Assembly (NCBI RefSeq): GCF_000017565.1 | Contig: NC_009719.1 | Location: 868,001-932,000 of the forward strand | Length of the DNA stretch: 64,000 nt | From: Parvibaculum lavamentivorans DS-1 | GTDB taxonomy: Bacteria > Pseudomonadota > Alphaproteobacteria > Parvibaculales > Parvibaculaceae | Reading direction: 5' to 3' | Part shown: positions 8,313 to 18,520 of the stretch, piece after piece | How the letters are laid out: each line of letters begins with the position of its first letter | Position numbering within the stretch: position 1 is the first letter of the stretch | Notes under the pieces: model-generated | The model's input: only the letters and a program-made list of their open reading frames with translations | Told to the model about the DNA's origin: nothing | Databases searched by the model: none | Program-made: the position numbers and the translations under genes

Positions 8313-9158
8313 ATGAGCTATGAAGACCTGACATATGAAGTGAAGGACCGCGTCGCGACCCTGACGCTCAACCGGCCCGACAAACTGAACGCGTGGACGG
8401 GAGCGATGGAAAAGAGCGTGAAGAAAGCGATGGCGGCCGCCGTCGCCGACGATGATGTGCGCGTCATCGTCATCACGGGCGCGGGCCGCGGCTTCTGTGC
8501 GGGCGCGGACATGAACCTGCTGCAGTCGATCAAGGCGGAGACGTGGGAGGATCGCGAGCTGGCGACTGCGGCGCGCGAGGAGAAGTTCGACTTCAGCAGC
8601 GGTCTGGGGCCGGACGTATCGCCTCACTATGGCGGCCGCTTCGGTTATCTGATGCAGGTGAAGAAGCCGATCATCGCCGCGATCAACGGCCCGGCGGCAG
8701 GGCTCGGCCTCGTCTTTGCGCTTTACGCCGACATGCGCTTCGCAGGCTCCGAGGCGAAATTCACGACCGCCTTCGCCAATCGCGGCTTGATTGCGGAACA
8801 TGGCATCTCATGGCTGCTGCCGCATCTCGTCGGCCCGGCCCATTCGCTCGACCTGCTGATGTCCGGCCGCAAGGTGATGGCCGACGAAGCGGCGCGCATG
8901 GGCCTCGTCAACAAGGTGTTTCCGCAGGAAACCTTCATGACGAATGTGATGGACTACGCGAAGGTGCTGTCCGAGACAGTATCGCCGCGCTCCATGGCGG
9001 TGATGAAGGCGCAGATATGGAAGGCGCTGTTCCAGAACTTCAACGATGCACTGGAAGTGGGCGACAGCGAAATGCAGAAGAGCTTCGGCAGCGCCGACTT
9101 CAAGGAAGGCGTGGCGCATTTCGTGGAGAAACGCGTGGCGAATTTCACGGGACGGTGA
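8313..9158 (+). CDS. Enoyl-CoA hydratase family protein
   Basis: A 281-residue crotonase. The ATG at 8313 follows GGGAGGAAATC; a frame from 8292 adds only seven unsupported residues. The oxyanion-hole segments are GAGRGFCAGADM and NGPAAGLGLVFALYADMRFA. RGLIAEHGISWLLPHLVG carries the catalytic-side Glu. The C-terminus EGVAHFVEKR is typical of the family. It resembles the crotonase at 53923-54828 more than its divergent neighbour. Probably fatty or branched acyl-CoA oxidation. A strong terminator follows. Confidence 0.88.
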   Translation: MSYEDLTYEVKDRVATLTLNRPDKLNAWTGAMEKSVKKAMAAAVADDDVRVIVITGAGRGFCAGADMNLLQSIKAETWEDRELATAAREEKFDFSSGLGPDVSPHYGGRFGYLMQVKKPIIAAINGPAAGLGLVFALYADMRFAGSEAKFTTAFANRGLIAEHGISWLLPHLVGPAHSLDLLMSGRKVMADEAARMGLVNKVFPQETFMTNVMDYAKVLSETVSPRSMAVMKAQIWKALFQNFNDALEVGDSEMQKSFGSADFKEGVAHFVEKRVANFTGR

Positions 9159-9173
9159 GGCAGGACAAAAAGG

Positions 9174-9206
9174 AAAAGGCGCGGGAGGTTCGCTCCCGCG
9201 CCTTTT
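9174..9206 (+). terminator. Strong bidirectional terminator
   Basis: A perfect 14-bp stem (9174-9187 with 9193-9206) has a 5-base loop, gttcg, flanked by AAAA and TTTT. It lies between the convergent crotonase and btuB genes and serves both. Confidence 0.92.
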
Positions 9207-9220
9207 GTTGTGGCCGTTCG

Positions 9221-11200
9221 TCAGAACGTGAAGACGACGCCTGCCAGTGCTTCGATACCGGCTGCTTCCAAACCGTTGACCGGTTCATAGCGTGTATCGA
9301 GCAGGTTGTTCACACGTGCCGTCAGCGTCACATTGTCGGTCAGCTTGTGCGAACCGGCGATGTTGACCACGGTATAAGGCCCCGGATCGAGGAAGAAACC
9401 GAAGGAGTCGCGCGGAATGTCGCGGTAGATATCCACCCATTGCACATTGGTCGAGAGGACCGTGCCCGCGACCGGCTCCCAACTGCCGGTGAAGCCGATC
9501 AGGTGGCGAGGCCGCCTGGTCATGGTGGTCACGAACGGATCGGCCTTGAAGATCGTCAGCGTGTAGTCGATACGCGCTGTGACTTCAGGCGAGGGCTTGA
9601 ACTGGATGAAGGTCTCGATGCCCTTCGCATCGAACTTATCGACGTTGACCGCGCTCGAATTTCCTACAAGGTCGAACTCGATGGAAATCGCGTCTTCGAC
9701 TTCGCTGTCGAACCAGGTGACGCCGGCCAGACCGCGGCCTTCCAGAAAGCCCTGCTCGACGCCGACTTCCCAGGCCTTGCTCTTTTCGGGCTTGAGGTCC
9801 GGATTTCCGGTGTACTGCGTGATGGTTCCGAAGAAGGCATTAATTTCCTGTCCGTAACGCTGATAGAGCGACGGCGTCTTGAAGCCTGTGCCGTAGGAGA
9901 AGGTCAGGCGCGTGTCGGTTTCAGGATGGTAATAGCCCGGAGCGATCGTGAAGGTGAAGCGGTCCTCCATGTCTTCCGGCATGTCGTAGCGCGTGGAGAC
10001 GGTGGCAAAGAAACGCTCGCCGAAGGTCATGTGGTCGCTGGCATAAACCGCGAACGCGTCTGTGTCGGCGTCAGATACCGGCGTAACGATGAAGCCGCCG
10101 AGATCGCGGATACCGCTCGATGAATATTCGTCCCGCGTGTAGCTCGCGCCCGCCGTCAACAGATGCTGCGGATGAATGTCGAAGGCATTGTCGAAGCGGA
10201 CCGTAACCGTCTTACCTTTGTAGTCGACGTCGCTCAGATAGATCGAGCCGCCGGGATCGGGCTGGTCGTCGAGAAACGATTTCTGGTTGGTAATGCCGGC
10301 GGAGAGTTTCGGCCGCCACTTATTGTCGAAGAAGCTGCCGGAAAGGTCGCCAGCCATGATGAGACGGTTCGAATCATAGGTGCTGTCGAAGTTCTGATAG
10401 ACCTGAACGAAACCGGCGTCTGAACCGTCATCGTCAATGTCCGTCTCCGACTTCGTGTATTGAATGAAAGCCGAAGCGCTCAGGTTTTCATTGAGCTTCG
10501 CGCCGATGCGGCCGGAGACGGAGCCGACTTCATTGCCGTCCTTCTCCTCGCCACGCGCATCGCGCAGCCGGGTGGGTGTCGCATCCGAGCCGTTTGTCGC
10601 TTCACGCGAGAGGGAGAGGAAGTAATCGACACCGTCGAGACTTCCGCCCGTCGACGCATGTGTATTGAGCGTTCCGAGCGTGCCGCCTTCGACTCGCAGG
10701 CTGGTGACGGGTGCGCCGGCACCCGTCTTCGTGATGATGTTGATGACGCCGCCGATGGCCTGGCTGCCATAGAGCGCGCTTTGCGGACCGCGCACCACCT
10801 CAATGCGATCCACATTGTCGAGCGGTATGTTGGCGAGATTGGCGGCGCCGCCCGGAGAAGCCGAGTCGTTGATCGGCAGCCCGTTGATCATGACCAGCGT
10901 CTGGTTGGAATTGGCGCCGCGCGTGAAGACGGAGGTCTGCCCGCCGCGGGGGCCGGACGTCGCCACATGGAGGCCCGGAACCGACCGCAGCGCGTCGGTC
11001 AGGTCGCGATACTGGAAGGTTTCGATCTCTTCCGCCGTAACGATCGTGAAGGAGCTTGCAACTTCCCGGGTGGGAAGGGGTTCGACACCGGCCGAAATCA
11101 GAAGGTCCGGCAGTTCGGTCGTCTCTTCGGCATGTGCGGGCATCGCCGCGAACGCCAAAAGGGTAAGGGCAGCATAGGCCCCCCAGCCTGTCTTTTTCAT
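9221..11200 (-). CDS. btuB: BtuB-like TonB-dependent vitamin B12 receptor
   Basis: 659 residues with a signal peptide ending MPAHA, a TonB-box-like LPDLLISA, and a plug with TRGANSNQTLVMINGLPIND, VEVVRGPQSALYGSQAIGG-type and GVINIITK motifs. Then comes a long barrel whose last residues are GVVFTF. The plug pattern matches BtuB, which imports cobalamin with TonB energy. The assignment is strengthened by a complete cobalamin riboswitch in the leader, 145-335 bases upstream. AGGA before the ATG abuts a strong hairpin. The terminator at 9174-9206 is downstream. No cobalamin ABC transporter is in the window. Confidence 0.92.
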   Translation of the reverse strand: MKKTGWGAYAALTLLAFAAMPAHAEETTELPDLLISAGVEPLPTREVASSFTIVTAEEIETFQYRDLTDALRSVPGLHVATSGPRGGQTSVFTRGANSNQTLVMINGLPINDSASPGGAANLANIPLDNVDRIEVVRGPQSALYGSQAIGGVINIITKTGAGAPVTSLRVEGGTLGTLNTHASTGGSLDGVDYFLSLSREATNGSDATPTRLRDARGEEKDGNEVGSVSGRIGAKLNENLSASAFIQYTKSETDIDDDGSDAGFVQVYQNFDSTYDSNRLIMAGDLSGSFFDNKWRPKLSAGITNQKSFLDDQPDPGGSIYLSDVDYKGKTVTVRFDNAFDIHPQHLLTAGASYTRDEYSSSGIRDLGGFIVTPVSDADTDAFAVYASDHMTFGERFFATVSTRYDMPEDMEDRFTFTIAPGYYHPETDTRLTFSYGTGFKTPSLYQRYGQEINAFFGTITQYTGNPDLKPEKSKAWEVGVEQGFLEGRGLAGVTWFDSEVEDAISIEFDLVGNSSAVNVDKFDAKGIETFIQFKPSPEVTARIDYTLTIFKADPFVTTMTRRPRHLIGFTGSWEPVAGTVLSTNVQWVDIYRDIPRDSFGFFLDPGPYTVVNIAGSHKLTDNVTLTARVNNLLDTRYEPVNGLEAAGIEALAGVVFTF

Positions 11201-11204
11201 AAAC

Positions 11205-11267
11205 TAGGTCCTGTCTCTCTGGCGCGGCCGCCCCGGCCGCATGGCGCCGGTGCAGGGAGAGAGACAG
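11205..11267 (-). promoter_or_regulatory. Leader hairpin at the btuB ribosome binding site
   Basis: A 10-bp outer stem (11211-11220 with 11258-11267) encloses a GC-rich inner hairpin (GGCGC with GCGCC, GGCCG with CGGCC). On the transcript the 3' arm ends in ...ACAG and runs straight into the Shine-Dalgarno AGGA, 7 bases before the start codon. This is placed to act as the riboswitch expression platform, blocking translation. The mechanism is inferred. Confidence 0.6.
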
Positions 11268-11344
11268 AAAAACGGAAGACCCGAATGCGAGAGGCACACA
11301 GGGCGCACCGTCCCCCTGGCAGACCCCCGGCCACGGCAGATGAC

Positions 11345-11535
11345 GAACTCGGTGGCAGGTCTCCTGGCTCACGGGTCATCGGCCTCGTTCCGTCTTCCCG
11401 GAATGCCCGCCCTCGAAAGGACTTGGGTATCCAGTGACACAGGTGGAACGCGACCTCGCCGCTTACAGTTGCGGGGGCAGCCAGGGCATTGGCGAAGATG
11501 CCTCACCCTGTTCCCTCTTGCCTCCATGCACCGCC
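11345..11535 (-). promoter_or_regulatory. Cobalamin (B12) riboswitch
   Basis: Read leftward, the conserved blocks appear in order: GGAGGC/AGGGAACAGGG, then CTGCCCCCGCAACTGTAAG at about 11490-11465, the CACTGG element, GGGAAGAC, GACCCGTGAG, and the B12 box AGCCAGGAGACCTGCC (11369-11354). These are the hallmark segments of the class-I cobalamin riboswitch. It lies upstream of the BtuB gene on the same strand, where adenosylcobalamin normally represses expression. The 5' and 3' limits are approximate. Confidence 0.95.
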
Positions 11536-11650
11536 ATGACGGGCGGCACGTGGAACCATCGAGCGGGCGCATCATAGGGCGGGAAAGGGGCGTGTCAAAC
11601 CGGCGGCAAGCGCGCGGCGACAGGGCCTTTTATGTCGGGGAAATTTCGAA

Positions 11651-11727
11651 TGGTCGGAGTGAGAGGATTCGAACCTCCGACCCCCTCGTCCCGAACGAGG
11701 TGCGCTACCAGACTGCGCCACACTCCG
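11651..11727 (-). tRNA. tRNA-Pro (CGG)
   Basis: A 77-base cloverleaf on the minus strand. The acceptor CGGAGTG pairs with CACTCCG, the anticodon stem CCTCG/CGAGG encloses loop TTCGGGA (anticodon CGG), the T arm is GGTTCGAATCC, and CCA is encoded. Confidence 0.96.
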
Positions 11728-11907
11728 TATCCAATTCGAGGCGGCGTTATAGCCCTCAAATCGGGGCCGGGCAAGGGCGAACACTGGCGCTTTTTGCCCT
11801 TTCCGCGCGCCTTCGGGGCGGGGCCGGGCCGGTTGCGCGGCGAGAACTATGCCGGTATCTTCCGCCGCATTTCGCGAGGCAGGCCACCCGAAGGCCCCGA
11901 GCCCTGC

Positions 11908-11982
11908 TGGGGCGTAGCCAAGTGGTAAGGCAGCGGATTTTGATTCCGCCATTCGGAGGTTCGAACCCTCCCGCCCCAGCCA
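11908..11982 (+). tRNA. tRNA-Gln (TTG)
   Basis: A 75-base cloverleaf. The acceptor TGGGGCG pairs with CGCCCCA, the anticodon stem GCGGA/TCCGC encloses loop TTTTGAT (anticodon TTG), the T arm is GAGGTTCGAACCCTC, and the 3' end GCCA is encoded. No integrase lies nearby. Confidence 0.96.
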
Positions 11983-12071
11983 ATCCCTCCTTCTCTCCGG
12001 CACCCTCTTTCCTTGTGCCCGCCGGGCCCCGGGTTAAGATTACCCAACAAGAAAAACCGGGAGGATGCGTC

Positions 12072-13703
<1,632 letters not shown>

Positions 13704-13705
13704 CG

Positions 13706-14821
13706 CTAGTTCGGCTCGCCGGTCGGCAGGTCGTCGAGGGGGCCAAGCGCTTCCCTGTCGCGCCGGAAGAGCGGCTTCGACTGCATATAGAGCACGAGCA
13801 GGCGGGAGAGCGCTTCCAGCGAACTGAGATGCACCCGCTCATAGCCATGCGATGCATCAAGGCCGAAGCAGAGGAGGGCGGTGCGAATGTCGTTCCCTGC
13901 TTCAAGCGCCGCCGCCGCATCGCTGCGGTAGTAGCGAAACACATCGCGCGCGTGCTCGATGTCGTGCTGCTCGCAGAGCCCCAGCAGACTTCTCGTCAGA
14001 TGCCAGTCGAAAGGCCCGGACGAATCCTGCATCGCGACGGTAACGCCGTACTCGCTTGTATACTGACCCGGCGCAACGGTGCCGTTGTCGATAGATACCA
14101 TTTCCGCGACATCGCCATGCAGCACATGCGATGAGCCGACGCCCACTTCCTCGGAGATGGTGAACAGGAGATGACAGTCGATGGGCAGCGTCACCTCCGA
14201 TTGCGTGACGGCCTTGGCGGCGGCAAGCATGGAAGCCACACCCGCCTTGTCGTCGAGATGCCGCGAGGTCACGAAGCCGGTGTCGGAGAACTCCGTCTCC
14301 GGGTCGATCGAGATCGTGTCGCCGACATGGATGCCGAGCGCACGGGTCTCGGCTTCGCTCCCCGTCCTTGCGTCGATACGCAGCTCCAGGTTGCTCCATG
14401 AAGCCGGCTGCGTGTCGATCTCCTCGTTGAACGTGTGGCCGGAAGCCTTGAGCGGCAGGATGCTGCCGCGATAGCGCGCGCCGCCATCTGCATAAATCGT
14501 GCAGCGCGCCCCTTCGGCAAAACGCGCGGACCACGTACCGATGGGAACGACCTCAAGGCGGCCATTCGCCCGGTAGCCCTTGACCATTGCGCCAAGCGTA
14601 TCGAGATGCCCGATAATGGCGCGGTCGGGAGAATGAAGGCCGCCCTCCAGATCCGCGCGGATTGCGCCACGTCTCGTAAGCTCGAAGTTGATGCCGAATT
14701 TCTCCAGCTCTTCGCAGACGAGCCCGACGATCATGTCGGTCATGCCGGAGGGGCTCGGCGTTTCCAGCATGCGCTCCATTACGTCGCACATATAGTTGCT
14801 ATCGATACTGAGGTTCTTCAT
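13706..14821 (-). CDS. NAGGN-system M42-family peptidase/hydrolase
   Basis: 371 residues starting at the ATG at 14821, preceded by GAGGAAGA; the longer frame begins with GTG and has no site. M42 metallopeptidase pattern: GHLDTLG (first metal His-x-Asp), SRHLDDKAG (bridging Asp), ISEEVGVGSSH (catalytic Glu-Glu), DNGTVAPG, and SYD-like AAL..G.D.SHGYER near the end. It ends the three-gene operon with asnO and ngg, and this peptidase is the usual partner of that pair. It presumably degrades or trims the dipeptide osmolyte N-acetylglutaminylglutamine amide. Its exact role is unknown. Confidence 0.85.
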   Translation of the reverse strand: MKNLSIDSNYMCDVMERMLETPSPSGMTDMIVGLVCEELEKFGINFELTRRGAIRADLEGGLHSPDRAIIGHLDTLGAMVKGYRANGRLEVVPIGTWSARFAEGARCTIYADGGARYRGSILPLKASGHTFNEEIDTQPASWSNLELRIDARTGSEAETRALGIHVGDTISIDPETEFSDTGFVTSRHLDDKAGVASMLAAAKAVTQSEVTLPIDCHLLFTISEEVGVGSSHVLHGDVAEMVSIDNGTVAPGQYTSEYGVTVAMQDSSGPFDWHLTRSLLGLCEQHDIEHARDVFRYYRSDAAAALEAGNDIRTALLCFGLDASHGYERVHLSSLEALSRLLVLYMQSKPLFRRDREALGPLDDLPTGEPN

Positions 14822-14844
14822 TCTTCCTCGCGCTTGCGTCACGG

Positions 14845-16563
14845 TCAGGGCTTGTCGTATCGCGTCTCGGGGAACAGGAAGTCGACGAAGCGTTCTACAG
14901 TCGGCGCGGGCCCGTGATTGGCAAGTCCCGGCCGCTCATTCGCTTCGATCACGCGGTAAAAGGGTCTGTTCGGCGCCTCGACCATGAAGTCGAACCCGAC
15001 GACAGGCATTGAAAGCGTACGCGCCGCGAGGATCGCCGCCTCGCCAAGCGCCGGATGAAGTTGCGGCGTGACATCATGGATGGTGCCGCCGGTATGAAGG
15101 TTCGCGGTCTTGCGCACGGCGAGCCGCATGCCCTCGGGCAATATATCGTCGCATGTGTAGCCGGCATCTGCGATGCAGCGTTCCGTTTCCGCGTCGACCG
15201 GTATCGAGCCTTCGCCGCCCGTTGCGGCGGCCCGACGGCGGCTCTGCTTCTCGATAAGCGTCGAGATGCTGTGGTGGCCGTCTCCGATTACTTCCGCAGG
15301 ACGGCGCAAGGCTGCCGCGACGACGGCGCTGTCGATAACGATGATTCGCAAATCCTCGCCCTCGACGAATTCCTCCAGGATGACCTGATCGCATTGCTCG
15401 CGTGCGATTTCCACAGCACGCTCGACGGCTTCCATGCTTCGCAGGTCGACGAACACACCGCGCCCCTGCTCGCCGCGCGCGGGCTTGGCGACGATGCGCT
15501 TGTGCTTTTCCAGAAAGTCTTGATTGATCTCGCTGCTTCCCGCGAGAACCTGGTCGGGCACGTCGATGCCCGTGCGCTGCAAGAGGCGCCGCGTCAGCGC
15601 CTTGTCGTCGCAGCGGCTCATGGCGACGGCGGATGTGAGGTCGCTGAGCGACTCGCGGCAGGAAATGCTGCGCGACCCGAGTGTAAGGGTAAAGAGGCCC
15701 GCCTTCTCATCCTCGACATCCACAGCCACACCGCGACGCCGCGCTTCGTCGATGATGACCCGTGCATAGATGTTCAGTTCGTGCCCTGGCGGCGGGCCGA
15801 TATAGAGAGATTGGTTGATCGCATTGCGCGTCTTGACGCAGAAGACCGGCACACGCTCGAAGCCGAGCTTTTCGTAAAGATGGATTGCGCTTCCATTGTC
15901 GTGCATCACCGACAAATCCATGAACCTGCAGCCCTGCCGGCGCAGCAGTTCCGCGAGTTCCGTCGTCAGTGCCGCGCCGACGCCGGGCCACGCGGCCTGA
16001 ACGTCGACCGCCAGCGCCCAGAGGCTGGAGCCGGCTTCGGGATCCTCGAATGCGCGACGATGATCGACACCCATGACCACGCCGACAACATGTCCCGGCG
16101 TGGCGGTGTCTTCTGCCACCAGGACGAGATGCGGACTGTCCGGCGAAAGCTTGTCGAGAAAACCTTTCTCAATCGGCACCATGCCGCGCCCGCTGTAAAC
16201 CCGATTGATGTCCGGAAGATCCTCCGGCCAAGCGCTCCGAATGGAAAAGCCGAGTGGTGGATCGCGATCCACTTCTTCTTCAAGAGCGAGGCGATAGGTG
16301 TGAGAGGGATCGAGGAAAAGAGCTTGCGGCTCCAGCGACAGCATCACATGCGGCTCGCGAACGTAAAAGGCGATGTCGCGCTTGCCCTCGCTCTCGGCCA
16401 GCAATGTCTCCGCCAATTCGCGCGGGCCGCTGAAGGTTTGCCCGAAGAGTAGCCGCCCCCAGCCGCAATCGAGCGCCACGCTCGCCCGCGTCAGTTCGCT
16501 GCCGGTGCCACCGGCATCCCACTGCCGCAGGGAGAGCGAAGCCGGATCGCGGCTGTTGGTCAT
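14845..16563 (-). CDS. ngg: N-acetylglutaminylglutamine synthetase (GNAT-ATP-grasp fusion)
   Basis: 572 residues. The ATG at 16563 is chosen because AAGGA lies 8 bases upstream; longer frames would run into asnO. The N-terminal part is a GNAT acetyltransferase (LWALAVDVQAAWPGVGAALT, then VMHDNGSAIHLYEKLGF). The C-terminal part is an ATP-grasp ligase (KPARGEQGRGVFVDL, ILEEFVEGEDLRIIVID, GFDFMVEAPNRPFYRVIEANERP split across the metal site). This fusion builds N-acetylglutaminylglutamine from two glutamines and acetyl-CoA in the NAGGN pathway. It starts 34 bases after asnO and ends 23 bases before the M42 gene, so the three are one operon. Cytoplasmic. Confidence 0.92.
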   Translation of the reverse strand: MTNSRDPASLSLRQWDAGGTGSELTRASVALDCGWGRLLFGQTFSGPRELAETLLAESEGKRDIAFYVREPHVMLSLEPQALFLDPSHTYRLALEEEVDRDPPLGFSIRSAWPEDLPDINRVYSGRGMVPIEKGFLDKLSPDSPHLVLVAEDTATPGHVVGVVMGVDHRRAFEDPEAGSSLWALAVDVQAAWPGVGAALTTELAELLRRQGCRFMDLSVMHDNGSAIHLYEKLGFERVPVFCVKTRNAINQSLYIGPPPGHELNIYARVIIDEARRRGVAVDVEDEKAGLFTLTLGSRSISCRESLSDLTSAVAMSRCDDKALTRRLLQRTGIDVPDQVLAGSSEINQDFLEKHKRIVAKPARGEQGRGVFVDLRSMEAVERAVEIAREQCDQVILEEFVEGEDLRIIVIDSAVVAAALRRPAEVIGDGHHSISTLIEKQSRRRAAATGGEGSIPVDAETERCIADAGYTCDDILPEGMRLAVRKTANLHTGGTIHDVTPQLHPALGEAAILAARTLSMPVVGFDFMVEAPNRPFYRVIEANERPGLANHGPAPTVERFVDFLFPETRYDKP

Positions 16564-16597
16564 CGGGGTCTTCCTTGTCTCGCCCATCGCCATGTGA

Positions 16598-18370
16598 TCA
16601 GACCGAATGCGACTGCAGCCACAGCTCCAGAAGGCCGATCTGCCAGAGCTTGGAGCCGCGCAGCGGTGTGATGTGTTCGGATGGATTGGCGAACAGTTCT
16701 TCGAGATAACCCTGATTGAAGAGCCCCCGTTGCTTTGCCGCATCGGTGCTCAACGCATCCCGCACCATGGCGAGATAGGGCCCATCCAGATATTTGAGCG
16801 CGGGAACCGGAAAGTAGCCCTTCGGCCGGTCGATCACGTCGGCGGGAATAACTTTGCGGGCGACCGTCTTCAGAATGCCCTTGCCGCCATCGGCAAGCTT
16901 GTGCTGAGCGGGTATGCGCGCCGCAAGCTCCACAAGTTCATGATCGAGAAAGGGGACGCGCGCCTCAAGTCCCCAAGCCATCGTCATGTTGTCCACACGC
17001 TTCACCGGATCGTCGGCGAGCATGATGGTGGTGTCGAGGCGCAATGCCTTGTCCACGGCGTGTTCTGCGCCGAGGCGGGAGAACTGATCTTCGATGAATT
17101 CTTCGACGAAATGTCCGTCGTGATATTGCGGCTGGACCGTCCGGCGATATTCGTCGAAATCGCGGTCGAAAAAGGCCGCTGCGTAATCGCTTGCCGGCGC
17201 GTCTGAATTGGCGAGCTTCGGGTACCAGTGATAGCCGGCAAAAACCTCGTCGGCGCCCTGGCCGCTCTGTACGACCTTCACATGCTTTGCGACTTCCTGC
17301 GACAGCAGAAAGAAGCCGACATTGTCATACGACACCATGGGCTCCGACATCGAGCCGATGGTGCGGGGGAGCGCATCGAGCAGCTCGCTTGACGGTACGA
17401 AAATCTTGTGATGCTCCGTACCGAAGTGCTTCGCGACAATGTCGGAATATTTGAACTCGTCGCCGAGCTCTCCATTCGCGGCTTCAAAGCCGATAGAGAA
17501 TGTATTGAGCGATTGCTGACCGGCCTCGGCAAGAAGGCCGACAATCAAGCTTGAATCGACACCACCCGAAAGCAGAACCCCGACAGGTACGTCGGCAATC
17601 ATTCGCCGGTCGACGGCGGCGATAAGCGATGCGTGCAGCATTTCCGCCCAATCGCCTTCACTGCGCATTGCGTCTTCCCGGGAGCGCTCATAGCCGAGTG
17701 ACCAGTAGACGGTATCCCGGCGGCTGCCATCTGCCTCGAATATGGCGACGGTCGCCGGCGGCAGCTTGCGGATGCCTTTCAGCATTGTCAGCGGTGGCGG
17801 CACGACGGCGTGCCATGTCATGTAAGCCTGAAGTGCTTGCGGATCGATCGACGTGTCGACATCGCCCGCCGCCAATATGGCGGGAAGCGTCGAGGCAAAG
17901 CGCAGCCGTTTGCCGCTGAGGGAGAGATAAAGCGGCTTGATGCCGAGCCTGTCGCGCGCCAGCGCGGTGCGGCCGCTGTCACGTTCGTGCACGGCGAAGG
18001 CGAACATGCCGTTCATATGCGTGGGCGCATCGGCGCGCCAAGCGTGCCATGCCTTCAGCACGACTTCCGTGTCGCTTGCCGAATGAAAGCTGTAGCCCTT
18101 CGCTTCGAGCTTCTCGCGCAATTCACGATAATTGTAGATGCAGCCATTGAACACGAGGGTTAGCCCAAGCGCCGGATCCGTCATTGGCTGGCTGCCGCGT
18201 TCGCTGAGATCGATGATCTTCAACCGGCGGTGTCCCATTGCCACATTGCCACTCGCGGCAAGGCCGCTTCCGTCTGGCCCTCTCGGTGCGAGGACGTCGC
18301 ACATGGTCATTACCGCACGGGCATCCGCCTGCACGCCGTCGAATCTTATTTCGCCGCTGAAGCCACACAT
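16598..18370 (-). CDS. asnO: N-acetylglutaminylglutamine amidotransferase (AsnB/AsnO type)
   Basis: 590 residues in asparagine-synthetase B architecture. Cys2 (MCGFSGE) is the glutaminase nucleophile, with RGPDGSG and FNGCIYNY in the class-II amidotransferase domain. The synthetase domain has the PP-loop SGGVDSS at residues 268-274. In the NAGGN pathway it amidates N-acetylglutaminylglutamine, giving the osmoprotectant dipeptide amide. It is first in the operon with ngg and the M42 peptidase, which is why it is called asnO rather than asnB. It has a 150-base leader with palindromes and only a distant AAGGA before the ATG. Osmotic induction is known for the system elsewhere and is not visible here. 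Confidence 0.9.
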   Translation of the reverse strand: MCGFSGEIRFDGVQADARAVMTMCDVLAPRGPDGSGLAASGNVAMGHRRLKIIDLSERGSQPMTDPALGLTLVFNGCIYNYRELREKLEAKGYSFHSASDTEVVLKAWHAWRADAPTHMNGMFAFAVHERDSGRTALARDRLGIKPLYLSLSGKRLRFASTLPAILAAGDVDTSIDPQALQAYMTWHAVVPPPLTMLKGIRKLPPATVAIFEADGSRRDTVYWSLGYERSREDAMRSEGDWAEMLHASLIAAVDRRMIADVPVGVLLSGGVDSSLIVGLLAEAGQQSLNTFSIGFEAANGELGDEFKYSDIVAKHFGTEHHKIFVPSSELLDALPRTIGSMSEPMVSYDNVGFFLLSQEVAKHVKVVQSGQGADEVFAGYHWYPKLANSDAPASDYAAAFFDRDFDEYRRTVQPQYHDGHFVEEFIEDQFSRLGAEHAVDKALRLDTTIMLADDPVKRVDNMTMAWGLEARVPFLDHELVELAARIPAQHKLADGGKGILKTVARKVIPADVIDRPKGYFPVPALKYLDGPYLAMVRDALSTDAAKQRGLFNQGYLEELFANPSEHITPLRGSKLWQIGLLELWLQSHSV

Positions 18371-18401
18371 AAGCTGCTGTTATCAATCCTTGTTGGGAAA
18401 A

Positions 18402-18443
18402 CATGCGCGCATGCACATTGAAAATAACGCGCGGCAAGCCGCG
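18402..18443. promoter_or_regulatory. Palindromic elements in the asnO promoter region
   Basis: CATGCGCGCATG (18402-18413) is a perfect 12-bp palindrome, and CGCGGC-AA-GCCGCG lies at 18430-18443. Both are 30-75 bases upstream of asnO, in the 150-base gap after the ABC exporter gene. They are candidate sites for an osmotic-stress regulator. No known motif is recognised. Confidence 0.35.
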
Positions 18444-18520
18444 AAGTTCCATTATTTGAATGTCGCCTTCCACAGCGCAGCGAACGCTGTGCGCGGGAAG
18501 AAAGGGGGCAAAGCGAAAAA

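Noticed and set aside
11651-11982. The tRNA-Pro/tRNA-Gln pair as an integration site
   Set aside because: No integrase, direct repeat of a tRNA 3' end, or foreign-looking genes are nearby.
16598-18370. Ordinary asparagine synthetase (asnB)
   Set aside because: The neighbours ngg and the M42 peptidase define the NAGGN system, so the amidotransferase role is preferred.
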